Shown here: in pieces, positions 35,335-44,906 of the stretch
Numbering within the stretch: position 1 is the first letter of the stretch
Layout of the letters: every line of letters begins with the position of its first letter
Source: Tisiphia sp964030975
Lineage (GTDB): Bacteria; Pseudomonadota; Alphaproteobacteria; Rickettsiales; Rickettsiaceae
DNA: 64,000 nucleotides
Reading direction: 5' to 3'
Assembly (NCBI RefSeq): GCF_964030975.1
Contig: NZ_CAXIQH010000001.1
Location: forward strand, 1,860,001-1,924,000
Notes under the pieces: generated by a model
The model's input: only the letters and a program-made list of their open reading frames with translations
What the model was told of the DNA's origin: nothing
The model's database searches: none
Made by a program: the position numbers and the translations under genes

Positions 35335-36770
35335 TTTTTTCTCTTAATTAAAGAGTTTAGTAGAATGACGTTTTCTTCTTGTTGGTTGTCCCAATTCTTC
35401 AAATCATTTGAGTATATCTCTATAACATTACTTTGGTTATGACTTACTTGATAGTTATAACCATTCACTTGTAATATATTAAATACTTGGCTTAGGTTAA
35501 GTAAAAAAGGGTTAGCATGGGTTTTGAAAAAATTATTTGACGTTTTTAGTAGCTCTTGTGCTGTCATTATAGGGTAACCATCATATTCAAAATGTAGTAC
35601 CATCTTTTGCTTTATACTATTAATAGTTAATCTAATATTATGCTTGGTGACAAAAGGCTGTTTTCTTAACAAAAAGAATATATAGCTAATAACACTATAA
35701 ATGATTTGATACAATGCTGCATTAGAAGCAAAATATAATATTTTTGCTTTACTAGAAATTTCAAACGATATATTCTCGTCTTCCTGATTAAATCTATCAA
35801 TAAATAAATCAACTAATTTAGTGGTATCAATTTCTTCTATTTTATTTTCTTGGTACAACACTATAGAGCAAGGTACTTTATCACCAAAGTTTTTTAACCT
35901 ATAATCCTTGAGCATATCTTCTTGATTATTGGAATTATTATCTATCAATGATATTTGATTAGCTTCTTGAGCAAATAAACAATTAATTTCCAAATCTTTT
36001 TGTTTATTAAAATCATTATTCCAAATCTTTTTCATTAGAGAGATTTCACAGTGTTTTAATTCCTGCTGATGTTCAAACTTGAGTTGCTCTAATTCTGCAG
36101 CATATTCATCTTGATAATGTAATGCATAGGATTTACTGAAACTGTTAAATGATATTTTTAAGAGAACATATAACAATAGCATATTAGCTATAATAGATGC
36201 AGTTAATATCCAAAAAGATCTTTTGATATCTGTTTCTACTTTATGCCAAAATACACTATTAATTGCCAAACTAATGTTAAGTTGGTGAGAATCATTAATA
36301 TGGTATATTTTATCCATTTGATAATTTTGTATCTTAATATTTGAATAAAGAAAATTTTTATTGAGTTCTATCTTGTAATTAATGAATTCAGGAATATTCC
36401 GATTTAATGATTCCCCAAAAAGGAAAATATTATAATTTTTACATTGTAGTGCTTCATTACATATCTCAATTTCACTACTAGTACTGTTAATTGAAATGTT
36501 TTTGTCCTGAATATTGCTAGATAAGTAATATGCTAAAGAAGAAAGTTTATTCATGCTTACCTCTAATATTTTATCATACTGGGTTTGTAGAATTTGTGTT
36601 TTTTTTACCTCAACTTTATCATTATAATATTGATATAATGAAATTATAATTGTGCTATACACTATAAAAATTAAGGTAAATATCTTGAATAAATTTTTTC
36701 TTAACTTATCTAGATATGGTGAATTTTGCCCTTTCATAAACCAATAAACTAATAGTTGAAAATTACACAA
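35331..36770 (-). CDS. Degenerate membrane sensor histidine kinase-like protein
   Basis: A protein of up to 479 aa with two membrane helices (about 28-47 and 186-206) flanking a periplasmic sensor region of about 135 residues, then a coiled-coil linker (YAAELEQLKFEHQQELKHCE). The C-terminal part resembles the start of a kinase ATP-binding domain (ASNAALYQIIYSVISYIFF at the N-box position, HFEYDGYPI at the G1-box position). The N-box Asn and the later G-boxes are missing, and no clear H-box is seen. I infer a pseudokinase or a decayed kinase. Met12 (MKGQNSPYL) is an alternative start. It is the first gene of the coupled pair with the NB-ARC protein. Confidence 0.6.
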   Translation of the reverse strand: MCNFQLLVYWFMKGQNSPYLDKLRKNLFKIFTLIFIVYSTIIISLYQYYNDKVEVKKTQILQTQYDKILEVSMNKLSSLAYYLSSNIQDKNISINSTSSEIEICNEALQCKNYNIFLFGESLNRNIPEFINYKIELNKNFLYSNIKIQNYQMDKIYHINDSHQLNISLAINSVFWHKVETDIKRSFWILTASIIANMLLLYVLLKISFNSFSKSYALHYQDEYAAELEQLKFEHQQELKHCEISLMKKIWNNDFNKQKDLEINCLFAQEANQISLIDNNSNNQEDMLKDYRLKNFGDKVPCSIVLYQENKIEEIDTTKLVDLFIDRFNQEDENISFEISSKAKILYFASNAALYQIIYSVISYIFFLLRKQPFVTKHNIRLTINSIKQKMVLHFEYDGYPIMTAQELLKTSNNFFKTHANPFLLNLSQVFNILQVNGYNYQVSHNQSNVIEIYSNDLKNWDNQQEENVILLNSLIKRKK

Positions 36771-36982
36771 AATCCTCTAGGCTCTGTGTAATATCTGAAA
36801 CATCTAGGTTCATTAACACCTATGCTTAGTTATATATCATATTTTTCATGCTACGCTAAGTTACTTTTATGTCAATAAATTTAATTTTTCTATTGTAACA
36901 AATAATTTATCTAGAAGGAAGAAAACAAACTAACAATAACATTTTTTTTAGGGGTTAATTTGTTCACAACAACCTAACTTGT

Positions 36983-37531
36983 CTAAAAATATTTACTGCA
37001 AGCCTGCAAATATGAGTATCCTGTTATGACAGTCAAAAGTGCAGCAACCCATAAAGCTATTTGTCCTATTAAATCCATATAAATTATACCAGACCCTTTA
37101 GAACCAAGAATTAATACTGACAAAGCAAACATTTGGGTAAATGTTTTAATCTTAGCTAATCTAGATACAGGAATACTTACTTGAATTAAAGCTAAAAATT
37201 CACGTAACCCAGCCACCAAAAATTCACGAGCCAAAATTAATAAGCATGGTATCTCTCCTGCAACTCCTTTTTTTACCAACATTATAATTACACAACCTAC
37301 TAATAATTTATCAGCTATTGGATCAAACATTTTGCCAAATCCTGATACCAAATCAAACTTCCTAGCAAGATAACCATCAAAAAAATCAGTAATACTAGCT
37401 AGAATAAATAATATCGCTGCAATTCTATGAGCAAGTTTAGAACTATCTAAATAAAAGGTCATTACAATAATTGGAATAACCACTATACGAGCTATCGTCA
37501 GATAATTTGGTATATTTTTGTCAATAGTCAT
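36983..37531 (-). CDS. pgsA: CDP-diacylglycerol-glycerol-3-phosphate phosphatidyltransferase
   Basis: An inner-membrane enzyme that commits CDP-diacylglycerol to phosphatidylglycerol. The CDP-alcohol phosphotransferase signature is complete: DFFDGYLARKFD followed by GFGKMFDPIADK (pattern D-x2-DG-x2-AR-x8-G-x3-D-x3-D). It has about five hydrophobic segments and the normal length of 182 aa. It is transcribed away from tlc, with a 464-bp gap. Confidence 0.93.
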   Translation of the reverse strand: MTIDKNIPNYLTIARIVVIPIIVMTFYLDSSKLAHRIAAILFILASITDFFDGYLARKFDLVSGFGKMFDPIADKLLVGCVIIMLVKKGVAGEIPCLLILAREFLVAGLREFLALIQVSIPVSRLAKIKTFTQMFALSVLILGSKGSGIIYMDLIGQIALWVAALLTVITGYSYLQACSKYF

Positions 37532-37638
37532 TTATTATTACTTCTTGATCTTTTTCCACGAACAACAGTGACGGATTATGATCTAAATATAAGAAAATAG
37601 GAACCATTTTTTATAAAATAACTCAAAAAAAACTAATC

Positions 37639-37755
37639 TATAGCTAACCAGATTATTATTCAGTTTATTAGCGAGAGTACGTGAGTGTAGTGGCAACATT
37701 CATTAAATTGCTTCATCACCGCAAAGCGGCTCCTCGCTAATAGACGGAGAAGCTA
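37639..37755. repeat. Degenerate MITE-like repeat
   Basis: Left end TATAGCTAACCAGATTATTA, arms TTATTAGCGAGAGTACGTGA and CGGCTCCTCGCTAATAGACG. The right outer end is only weakly preserved. The remainder of the 37532-37995 gap holds the tlc promoter candidate and nothing else visible. Confidence 0.6.
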
Positions 37756-37941
37756 TCTAGAACATTAGACTTCCTACATATATTCAAAAGGGAGCAGTAA
37801 GGACATTTCTGTATAATAATTCACAATGCAGTCTATGTTGCGAAGGAGAGCTAAATAGAACCCATAACCTAATAATTGTAATTTTACCTTGTTTTAAAAC
37901 TAATATTTTTAAATTTATAATTTTATTAAATGACAAACCAC

Positions 37942-37970
37942 TTGACAGGGGTTTTGTAATAGTTTAGGTT
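37942..37970 (+). promoter_or_regulatory. Candidate sigma-70 promoter for tlc
   Basis: TTGACA at 37942-37947, 17-nt spacer, TAGGTT at 37965-37970. The -35 box is perfect and the -10 is weak. It lies 25 nt before the tlc start. Confidence 0.4.
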
Positions 37971-37995
37971 GCTTGAAAATGAGCATGAGTATTAA

Positions 37996-39522
37996 ATGGA
38001 TGCAGTAGATTCTTCTGTCACTATGTGGAATAGAGCTAGAAATAGTAAATTTAGACACGTTGTTTGGCCTATTAGATCTAACGAGTTAGTAAAGTTTGTG
38101 CCTATGGCTTTACTAATATTCTTTATTCTCCTTAACCAGAATCTAGTACGTAGTATCAAAGATAGTTTGGTAATAACATTAATTAGTTCGGAAGTTTTAA
38201 GCTTTATAAAACTTTGGGGCGAGATGCCTATGGGCATTTTATTTGTTATCATTTATTCTAAACTTTGTAATATTATGACAACTGAGCAAGCGTTCAGGAT
38301 CATATTATCTTTTTTCTTGGGATTCTTCCTATTATTTACCTTTGTTTTGTTTCCATACCGGGAATATTTTCATCCAGACCCTCAAGTAATAGAATATTAT
38401 GTTACTACACTTCCGCATTTAAAATGGTTTATCATCATTTGGGGGCAATGGAGTATTGTGTTATTTTATATAATGGGGGAATTATGGCCAATGATTGTAT
38501 GTACACTATTATACTGGCAACTTGCTAATAAGATTACCACTACTGAAGAAGCTCCAAGATTTTATTCGTTTTTCTCCTTATTTGGTCAAACTAATTTACT
38601 AATATCTGGCAGTGTAATTGTATATTTTGCCAAAGGTCATCACTTTTTGATACCTCTATTTTCTCATCTTAATGACCAAACAGAAATACTTCTAAAATCA
38701 TTCATGGTAATTATCATAATATCTGGACTGATCTGTTTGGGTTTACATAGATTCGTTGAATTGAAAATTATAGAAACTACTAAAAATATTAGATATAAAA
38801 ATAAAAGAACTGATATACTAAAACTAGGGTTAATTGAGAGTAGCAGAATAATTCTTACATCGAAATATTTAGGAATTATTTGTGTATTAATGGTTTCATA
38901 TTCCATGTCAATCAACTTAATTGAAGGGTTATGGATGTCCAAAACAAAGGAGTTATATCCCACTACCCAGGCGTTTATATCTTACAGTGGTGAGGTGTTT
39001 TTTTGGACTGGGGTATTTACTTTAATTTGTGCTTTTCTAGGTAGTAGTTTAGTTAGAACTTGTGGTTGGTTTTGGGGAGCTGTACTTACTCCCGTTGTAA
39101 TGTTACTATCAGGAGCAATGTTTTTCACCTTCGTCGTATTGGAAAAACCTTTATTGGCAATTATGACTGGTCTTAGTCACATTTCTCCATTAATGATAAT
39201 TGTTTTTATAGGCGGTTTGTGGCATGTTTTAGGAAAAGGGATAAAATATTCGCTTTTTGATTTTACTAAAGAAATGGTCTATATCCCTCTTGATAGCGAG
39301 ATGAAAACTAAGGGAAAAGCTGCTGTAGATGTACTTGGTGGCAAAATAGGAAAATCTGCTGGAGCAATTATTCAGTTTGTTTCTTTTAGTATTTTTCCAA
39401 ATGCTGTACATAATGACCTAGCAGGTTTTCTCATGGTGGTGTTTATTATTGTTTGTGTAGTTTGGGTTTTTGGTGTAAAAGTCTTAAATAGATATTATAA
39501 GAACTTGCTAGCACAGCAGTAG
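37996..39522 (+). CDS. tlc: ATP/ADP translocase (Tlc/NTT family)
   Basis: A 508-aa integral membrane protein of the NTT family with about 11-12 helices. These carriers exchange host ATP for bacterial ADP or import other nucleotides, and are a hallmark of obligate intracellular bacteria. Family features: WPIRSNELVKFVPMALL near the N-terminus, RSIKDSLVIT, LVLFPYRE-like segment FVLFPYREYFHPD, and KGIKYSLFDFTKEMVYIPL in the C-terminal third. Rickettsiae carry five Tlc paralogues with different substrates, and I cannot say which this is. clpP follows after 49 bp on the same strand. Confidence 0.93.
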   Translation: MDAVDSSVTMWNRARNSKFRHVVWPIRSNELVKFVPMALLIFFILLNQNLVRSIKDSLVITLISSEVLSFIKLWGEMPMGILFVIIYSKLCNIMTTEQAFRIILSFFLGFFLLFTFVLFPYREYFHPDPQVIEYYVTTLPHLKWFIIIWGQWSIVLFYIMGELWPMIVCTLLYWQLANKITTTEEAPRFYSFFSLFGQTNLLISGSVIVYFAKGHHFLIPLFSHLNDQTEILLKSFMVIIIISGLICLGLHRFVELKIIETTKNIRYKNKRTDILKLGLIESSRIILTSKYLGIICVLMVSYSMSINLIEGLWMSKTKELYPTTQAFISYSGEVFFWTGVFTLICAFLGSSLVRTCGWFWGAVLTPVVMLLSGAMFFTFVVLEKPLLAIMTGLSHISPLMIIVFIGGLWHVLGKGIKYSLFDFTKEMVYIPLDSEMKTKGKAAVDVLGGKIGKSAGAIIQFVSFSIFPNAVHNDLAGFLMVVFIIVCVVWVFGVKVLNRYYKNLLAQQ

Positions 39523-39571
39523 GTTGGTTACCCTACCAAATTTTTTATCAATAAATTTAGGAAAAAATTGA

Positions 39572-40174
39572 ATGACATACGTACCAATGGTAATTGAACA
39601 AACCTCTAGAGGAGAAAGAGCCTATGATATCTATTCTAGATTATTAAAGGAACGTATCGTTTTTGTTTGTGGTCAAATTGAAGATTATATGGCAAATGTA
39701 GTGGTTGCACAATTACTATTCCTGGAGGCAGAAAATCCAGAAAAAGATATTTCTATGTATATTAATTCTCCTGGTGGTGTTGTAACTTCTGGTTTAGCAA
39801 TTTATGATACTATGCAGTATATTAAACCTAAAATTTCTACTCTTTGCATAGGTCAGGCTTGCTCTGCGGGGTCTCTATTGCTTACTGCTGGGGAGAAAGG
39901 TATGCGTTATTCCTTGCCGCATAGTCGTATAATGATCCATCAACCGTCAGGCGGTTACCAAGGGCAGGCTACAGATATAGAAATTCATGCCAAAGAAACC
40001 ATGAAACTAAAAAAAATGCTTAATCTCATATATGTCAAGCATACAGGGCAAGAACTAGAGACTATCGAAAAAAGTATGGAACGCGATAATTTCATGGATC
40101 CTGAAGTAGCCAAATCATTTGGGCTTGTTGATGAAATTATCACTGATAGAGCAAAAATTCTAGTAAAAAAATAA
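39572..40174 (+). CDS. clpP: ATP-dependent Clp protease proteolytic subunit
   Basis: Serine peptidase subunit that forms a double heptamer and works with ClpX or ClpA. The catalytic Ser is in GQACSAGSLLLTAG and the His in RIMIHQPSGG, with the Asp in a later MDPEVA segment. Length 200 aa, normal. The N-terminal axial-loop region (MVIEQTSRGERAYDIYSRLL) is intact. Confidence 0.97.
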   Translation: MTYVPMVIEQTSRGERAYDIYSRLLKERIVFVCGQIEDYMANVVVAQLLFLEAENPEKDISMYINSPGGVVTSGLAIYDTMQYIKPKISTLCIGQACSAGSLLLTAGEKGMRYSLPHSRIMIHQPSGGYQGQATDIEIHAKETMKLKKMLNLIYVKHTGQELETIEKSMERDNFMDPEVAKSFGLVDEIITDRAKILVKK

Positions 40175-40179
40175 ATGTG

Positions 40180-40262
40180 TCATCCCTAATACCCTGTCAT
40201 CCCTGCCCAACTTAGTGTCACCCTTAACACCCTGTCACCCCTGCGAATGCAGGGAGCTAGTA
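40180..40262. repeat. Broken tandem of TGTCATCCCTG-type units
   Basis: Three partial copies of the TGTCATCCCT motif occur in about 60 bp (at about 40180, 40196 and 40225), the last with the CCTGCGAATGCAGGGAGCTAG hairpin truncated on its right. Not regular enough for CRISPR. Confidence 0.6.
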
Positions 40263-40445
40263 CTACAGTCGTAAACTTTTCGCATACAGTGTACGGGTTC
40301 TTTCTTCATCTTTAAAGTGACAATCTTTTGCTCTGGCTTGGTGTCGTCTTCGCCATAAGGATAGGCTTAAGAATGCTTCCTTATGTCATCTCCTCCTTCG
40401 TATACTTGCAGCAAAACTGCATAACTCTATTAAATTTTTTTGGTA

Positions 40446-41402
40446 TAGCACTTAACATATAGGTTCATACATTATTTTAAACGTTCTACAACTTGCCTCA
40501 AATACAGAAATACCTTTATCTAATAATTTTCTAATGTTATTTTTTATCGGAAACCAATGATGTTCAATAGGATTTAAATCAGGGGAATAAGGTGGTAAAA
40601 ATTTTAGTTTGCAGCCAGCTTTTTCAATTAATTCTTTAGCCCTTTTGGATTTATGAAAGCTTGCATTATCAGCAATGACAACCTGTCCAGGCTTTAGCTC
40701 CGGCACAAGGCAATTTTCTATATAAGCTTCAAATACCTTACTATCACAGCTCCCAGTAAAGACTAGTGATGCGATTAAACTATTCTGATTTAACGCACCA
40801 ATAAAACTTGTTCTTTCACTACGTTTTCCCGATTTACTCCCATTACAACGACTTCCTTTCATTGACCATCCATATTCATATGATTCATTATCATTTATGC
40901 CCGCTTCATCAAGATAAACACGTCTCTCTATCGGCACTTTTTCTAATTCACTGAGAAAATCTTGTCGCTTTCCTTCATCTCTTTCTTTATACGCATATGT
41001 CTTTTTTTTCGAGTAATGTTGAGTTTCTTTAAAGCTCGGCTGATAGTCATTATACTTGCAACATTATCTAATTCTTTTGCTATTTCTGTAAGCGTTAACG
41101 AGTTACCCTTTTCTACTAAATGACGCAACTCCGATAAATCAGGGATTTTATGACCATATCCTTTCTGGTATCCCTCCTTTGACTTTATATCTCCAGTTTG
41201 TTTCTTTAATCTAATCCAATCATAGATTATTGACCGACTAATTTTAAAGGTTTCGCATGTAAGTGCTACTTTCTTATATTTCTCATAATGTTCTATAACT
41301 CTAGAACGTAAATCGTAACTGTAGGGGGATGCCATATTTCTATTATATAATTTTTTTATTATTTATCATTATAACTTATTTGAATCCATATGTTAAGTGC
41401 TA
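40446..41402. mobile_element. IS630-family element
   Basis: A 957-bp element with inverted ends TAGCACTTAACATAT (22 bp with three mismatches) and a duplicated TA target (40444-40445 and 41403-41404), as usual for IS630/Tc1-mariner elements. Removing it restores the IS66 left repeat found at 17049 and 28565. Confidence 0.92.
40452..41335 (-). CDS. IS630 transposase, orfA-orfB with a likely -1 frameshift
   Basis: OrfA (41335 to 40943, 130 aa) holds the helix-turn-helix region (KVALTCETFKISRSIIYDWI). OrfB continues in the -1 frame. The join is a run of eight A, read CGA AAA AAA AG, after which the -1 frame reads KKTYAYKERDEGKRQDFLSE and then VYLDEAG, the usual IS630 sequence. The catalytic residues are in YLDEAG (Asp), QVVIADNASFHK (Asp) and PDLNPIEHHW (Glu). 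No ATG fits the early part of orfB, which supports frameshifting as the normal mode of expression. Confidence 0.88.
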
Positions 41403-41530
41403 TAGTATGAATTTATTTTATAAATTTGGGTTCCTACTATGCAAGTATCACCGATTAATAAAAAAACTAGTTGAAAAACTATCAGTTATACTATAACATT
41501 TCAATTATTAAACGTAATGAATGAATCAAA

Positions 41531-43176
41531 ATGAAAAAGCCAAAAGTAGCGACCTTAAGTGCTGAGGAACGAGAAGAACTAATCCAGCATATTAAGGCAA
41601 ATTCATTAACAGGAGATGATCAGCAAGCGGTGATAGAACTTGTGAAATTTTGTAACGAACTAATAGACAAGCTAGCATCATCAAACATCAGTATAAATAA
41701 GCTTAAGGAGATGATGATTGGTTTTAAGGCAGATAACATAAAAAAGATAGTTCAGATTCATTAAAAGAACCACCGAGTGAATCTGATAATAAGAATGGTG
41801 GTAATGAAGAAGAGTACGATGAGTCCAAGAAGAGAGATCGCAGTAATTGGCAAGGTAAATATGGATTTGATGATTATCAGGATGCGAATACCAGCTATTT
41901 ATCTCCTGAGAATTTTTGTAGTGGTGATAGCTGTCCTCACTGTGATAATGGTAAACTCTATAATAGTGAAGCTAGAAAATTGCTACAATTTACAGGTAAT
42001 GCTCCAATTACAGTCAACAGATATGTAAAGAAAACGTTACGCTGTAATGCTTGCGATTATACAGTTATGAACAATAAGAATATCAACAAATGGACAAATA
42101 GTAGCAAAAGTGCAATAGTGTTACAAAAGACCTACGGTACTCCCTTCTATCGTTTATCTAGGTTGCAAAGTTTAAGCGGGGTTCCTGTATCATATAGCAC
42201 TCTGTGGCAACAATATTTAGATGTTTGGCAAGAAGATGGTGGAGCTGAAATTTACAGGGTATTATTAGAAATGGCTGCCGAATGTAGTTCACTGAACCTT
42301 GATGATACTAGAGCTAGAATTTTAGAAATTACTGTAGCCAATAAAAAATTACGAGCTCAAAATAAGAAAGGACGCAGCTGTTATACCACTACTATATGTG
42401 CTAAGACTGCCAATAATGAGGTGATAGTTTTATATTTTACCGGTAATAAGCATGGCGGGGAGAATATTGGTAACATACTAAAGAATCGTAAGAATAGAAC
42501 TGATTCTATTCATTTAATGACTGATGCAAGTAACAATAATAACCCGGTATTATCAGAAGCAGATAAAGAATTACTGGCAATAATAGTGATGATCAATTGT
42601 TTGTCACATGGGCAGAGAAAATTTACAGAGAATGAACCATATTACCCTGAAGAATGCGGATATTTTCTCAAACAGACTGCTGGGATTTACCATAATGAAC
42701 ATCAATGTAAAGAGATGAGCCTTGAGGAGAAGCTGAAGTACCATCAGGAACATAGCAGTAAATATATAGAAAATATATATAACAAAATAGATGAATTATT
42801 TAACGACAAGAAAGTTGAGCCTAATAGTAGGTTTGGGCAAGCTATGAAATATTGGTTAAATAATAAAGAAGGTTTGACGCAATTTTTGAAAATTCCAGTT
42901 AGCAGTCTTGATAATAATTGGGCTGAGAGGTCACTACGTACCATTATTTTACAAAGGAAGAATTCATTATTCTTTAAAACAATCAATAGTGCTGAGATAC
43001 ATAGTGGTCTGTATAGTATAGTAAAGACTTGTAGTGAGAATGAAATCAATGCCTTTAAATATTTAAATTGGCTGCAAGAGCAGAGTAGCAAAGCAAAGAA
43101 GCATCCTGAGGATTATACGCCTTTTGCCTATGCAAGATATATAAATAATACGGAATTAATCGAGACGGCAGCTTAA
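41531..43176 (+). CDS. tnpC: IS66 transposase TnpC with -1 frameshift signal
   Basis: The upstream frame is identical to that of copy 1 (ADNIKKIVQIH end) and the slippery site is at 41740-41746. The downstream part is a mosaic. It shares copy-1 residues (SYSTLW, QEDGG) and copy-2 residues (CAKTANNEV, ELIETAA) and has unique ones (NILKN, KHPEDY). This pattern suggests recombination between IS copies. The motifs are intact. Confidence 0.85.
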
Positions 43177-43526
43177 ATGACAGGAAGCCAATCATTGGAG
43201 AGTTTGGCAGAACTAGGATCGCCATTATGAATAAGAATGTGTAAGGTTCTATAACAAATCTGATAAGATGAATTATCAGATGGGGAAAGTTTTGCCGTAA
43301 ATTTACCTTTGGATAGGCGTTTAGAGCATAACCAAAAGCCTTGACCGTCAAAGGACAAAATTTTAATGGCAGTTCTGTTTTTATTATAGAATAAAAACAA
43401 GGAACCATTAAGAGGGTTGGAAGAAAGTTTTTGTCTGCAAACAGCTATTAAACCATCGATACCCTTACGAAAGTCGATGGCAATAGTGGCAACAAAAATA
43501 ACTGACTGAGGGGTTAGTTGCAGCAT
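43173..43526 (-). CDS. tnpB: IS66 accessory protein TnpB
   Basis: A 117-aa protein, identical to the other copies. Confidence 0.9.
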   Translation of the reverse strand: MLQLTPQSVIFVATIAIDFRKGIDGLIAVCRQKLSSNPLNGSLFLFYNKNRTAIKILSFDGQGFWLCSKRLSKGKFTAKLSPSDNSSYQICYRTLHILIHNGDPSSAKLSNDWLPVI

Positions 43527-43939
43527 AGAAATGTTTGAATTATGGTTTTTAGCTCTAGTGTTTGAATAATAAGCTTGGTACCATTTGGCTTAATAATGTG
43601 GCAAGTGTAGTAATTTTGTTTGGGAGTAGCCACAGGATCAGTATCTATAGAATTTACTAGTTGAAATGGGAGAAAATTAATATCGTGTTGTAGAACTTTA
43701 TTTGAAGTTGAGGTAGGAGAAGTTTTGAGGGAAGGTTGATGGGCTTGTTGAATTGAACTAATTATTGTTTTATTAATATTGAGATGTTTGGCTATATCTT
43801 TGCAAGAATAGTGATGGAGTAGCTGGCGAACTAATTCCTTTAGATGGTTTGGTATGGGATCAAACTTGTTAGTTTTAGTTTGACGCCAGGCTTTAAATTG
43901 CTGAGCTACTTGCTCAACAGTAATTGATGGTATTTGCAT
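43514..43939 (-). CDS. tnpA: IS66 accessory protein TnpA-like
   Basis: A 141-aa helix-turn-helix protein, identical to copies 1 to 3. Its upstream right terminal repeat is intact. Confidence 0.75.
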   Translation of the reverse strand: MQIPSITVEQVAQQFKAWRQTKTNKFDPIPNHLKELVRQLLHHYSCKDIAKHLNINKTIISSIQQAHQPSLKTSPTSTSNKVLQHDINFLPFQLVNSIDTDPVATPKQNYYTCHIIKPNGTKLIIQTLELKTIIQTFLCCN

Positions 43940-44020
43940 AGTAGGAACCCAAATGTATAAAATAAATTTTATACTAACAAAAAAATTAGATAGAGTTATG
44001 CAGTTTTGCTGCAAGTATAC

Positions 44021-44904
44021 GTTTTGATGATAAAGTCTTATCATTATATGCTAAAGGTATGAGTGTATCTGATATTAAGGTTCAATTACAAGAGTTGTAT
44101 AGTGTTGAAATAAGTGAGAGCTTAATCAGTCAGATCACCGATGATGTTAATGGATGATGTAAAAGCTTGGCAGAGTAGACCGTTAGAAGAGATATATCCG
44201 ATAGTATTTTTTGATTGTTTAGTAGTAAAAGTTAGGCAAGACAAAAGGATAATTAACAAGGCAATATATGTTGCATTAGGGATTGATTTATCTGGTAGAA
44301 AAGATATATTGGGATTATGGAACAGTGAAAATGAAGGGGCAAAATTTTGGCTTGGTAATTTTACTGAAATGAAAAATAGAGGATTAAAGGATATACTGAT
44401 TGCCTGTAGTGATAATCTTACTGGTATGTCTGAGGCGATAGAAGCAGTTTATCCAAAAACAGAACATCAATTATGTATTGTACATCAGATTAGAAATAGT
44501 TTAAAATACGTATCATATAAAGATAGGAAGCAGGTGGCTAGCGATTTAAAGCCGATATATACTGCAGTAACGGAAGAACAAGCACATTTAGCTTTAGTAT
44601 CTTTTGAAGAAAAATGGAATAAACAATATCCACAAATTGCCAAATCATGGTATAATCATTGGGATAATTTAATGATTTTTCTAGGATGTCCAGAGGCAAT
44701 TAGAAAGGTAATTTATACCACTAATTCAGTTGAATCTGTTAATAGTCAATTGCGTAAAGTAACAAATAATAAGCGTGTTTTCCCTAGTGATAGTGCTGTT
44801 TTTAAAAGCTTATATTTGACAATTGACTATATGACCAAAAAATGGACTATGCCTATTCCCAACTGGAATGAAGCTATGGCTCATTTGATGATCAAATTTG
44901 AAGA
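44021..44904 (+). pseudogene. IS256 transposase remnant
   Basis: Matches the transposase at 19719-20942 from the codons for FDDKVLSLYAKGM to near the C-terminus (MIKFE). The first about 110 codons are missing, cut at the IS66 tip. One extra T at about 44150 breaks the frame (GATGTTAATGG against GATGTAATGG). The last codons are replaced by the IS5-like end at 44907. An open frame from 44141 keeps all catalytic motifs but lacks the N-terminal domain. Confidence 0.9.
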
Positions 44905-44906
44905 GA

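Larger units (their letters stand above)
40400..44020. mobile_element. IS66-family element, copy 4, left end split by IS630
   Basis: Left tip GTATAC at 40400 and right tip ending at 44020. The left terminal repeat is interrupted at a TA by IS630 (40446-41402). The left flank (CCTCCTTC) and the right flank (GTTTTGAT) do not match. The right flank is the inside of an IS256 gene, so the sequence next to the right end has been replaced, probably by an adjacent deletion. Confidence 0.88.

Noticed and set aside
40180..40262. Possible CRISPR-like array downstream of clpP
   Set aside because: The TGTCATCCCTG units are irregular in spacing and length, with no unique spacers and no cas genes.
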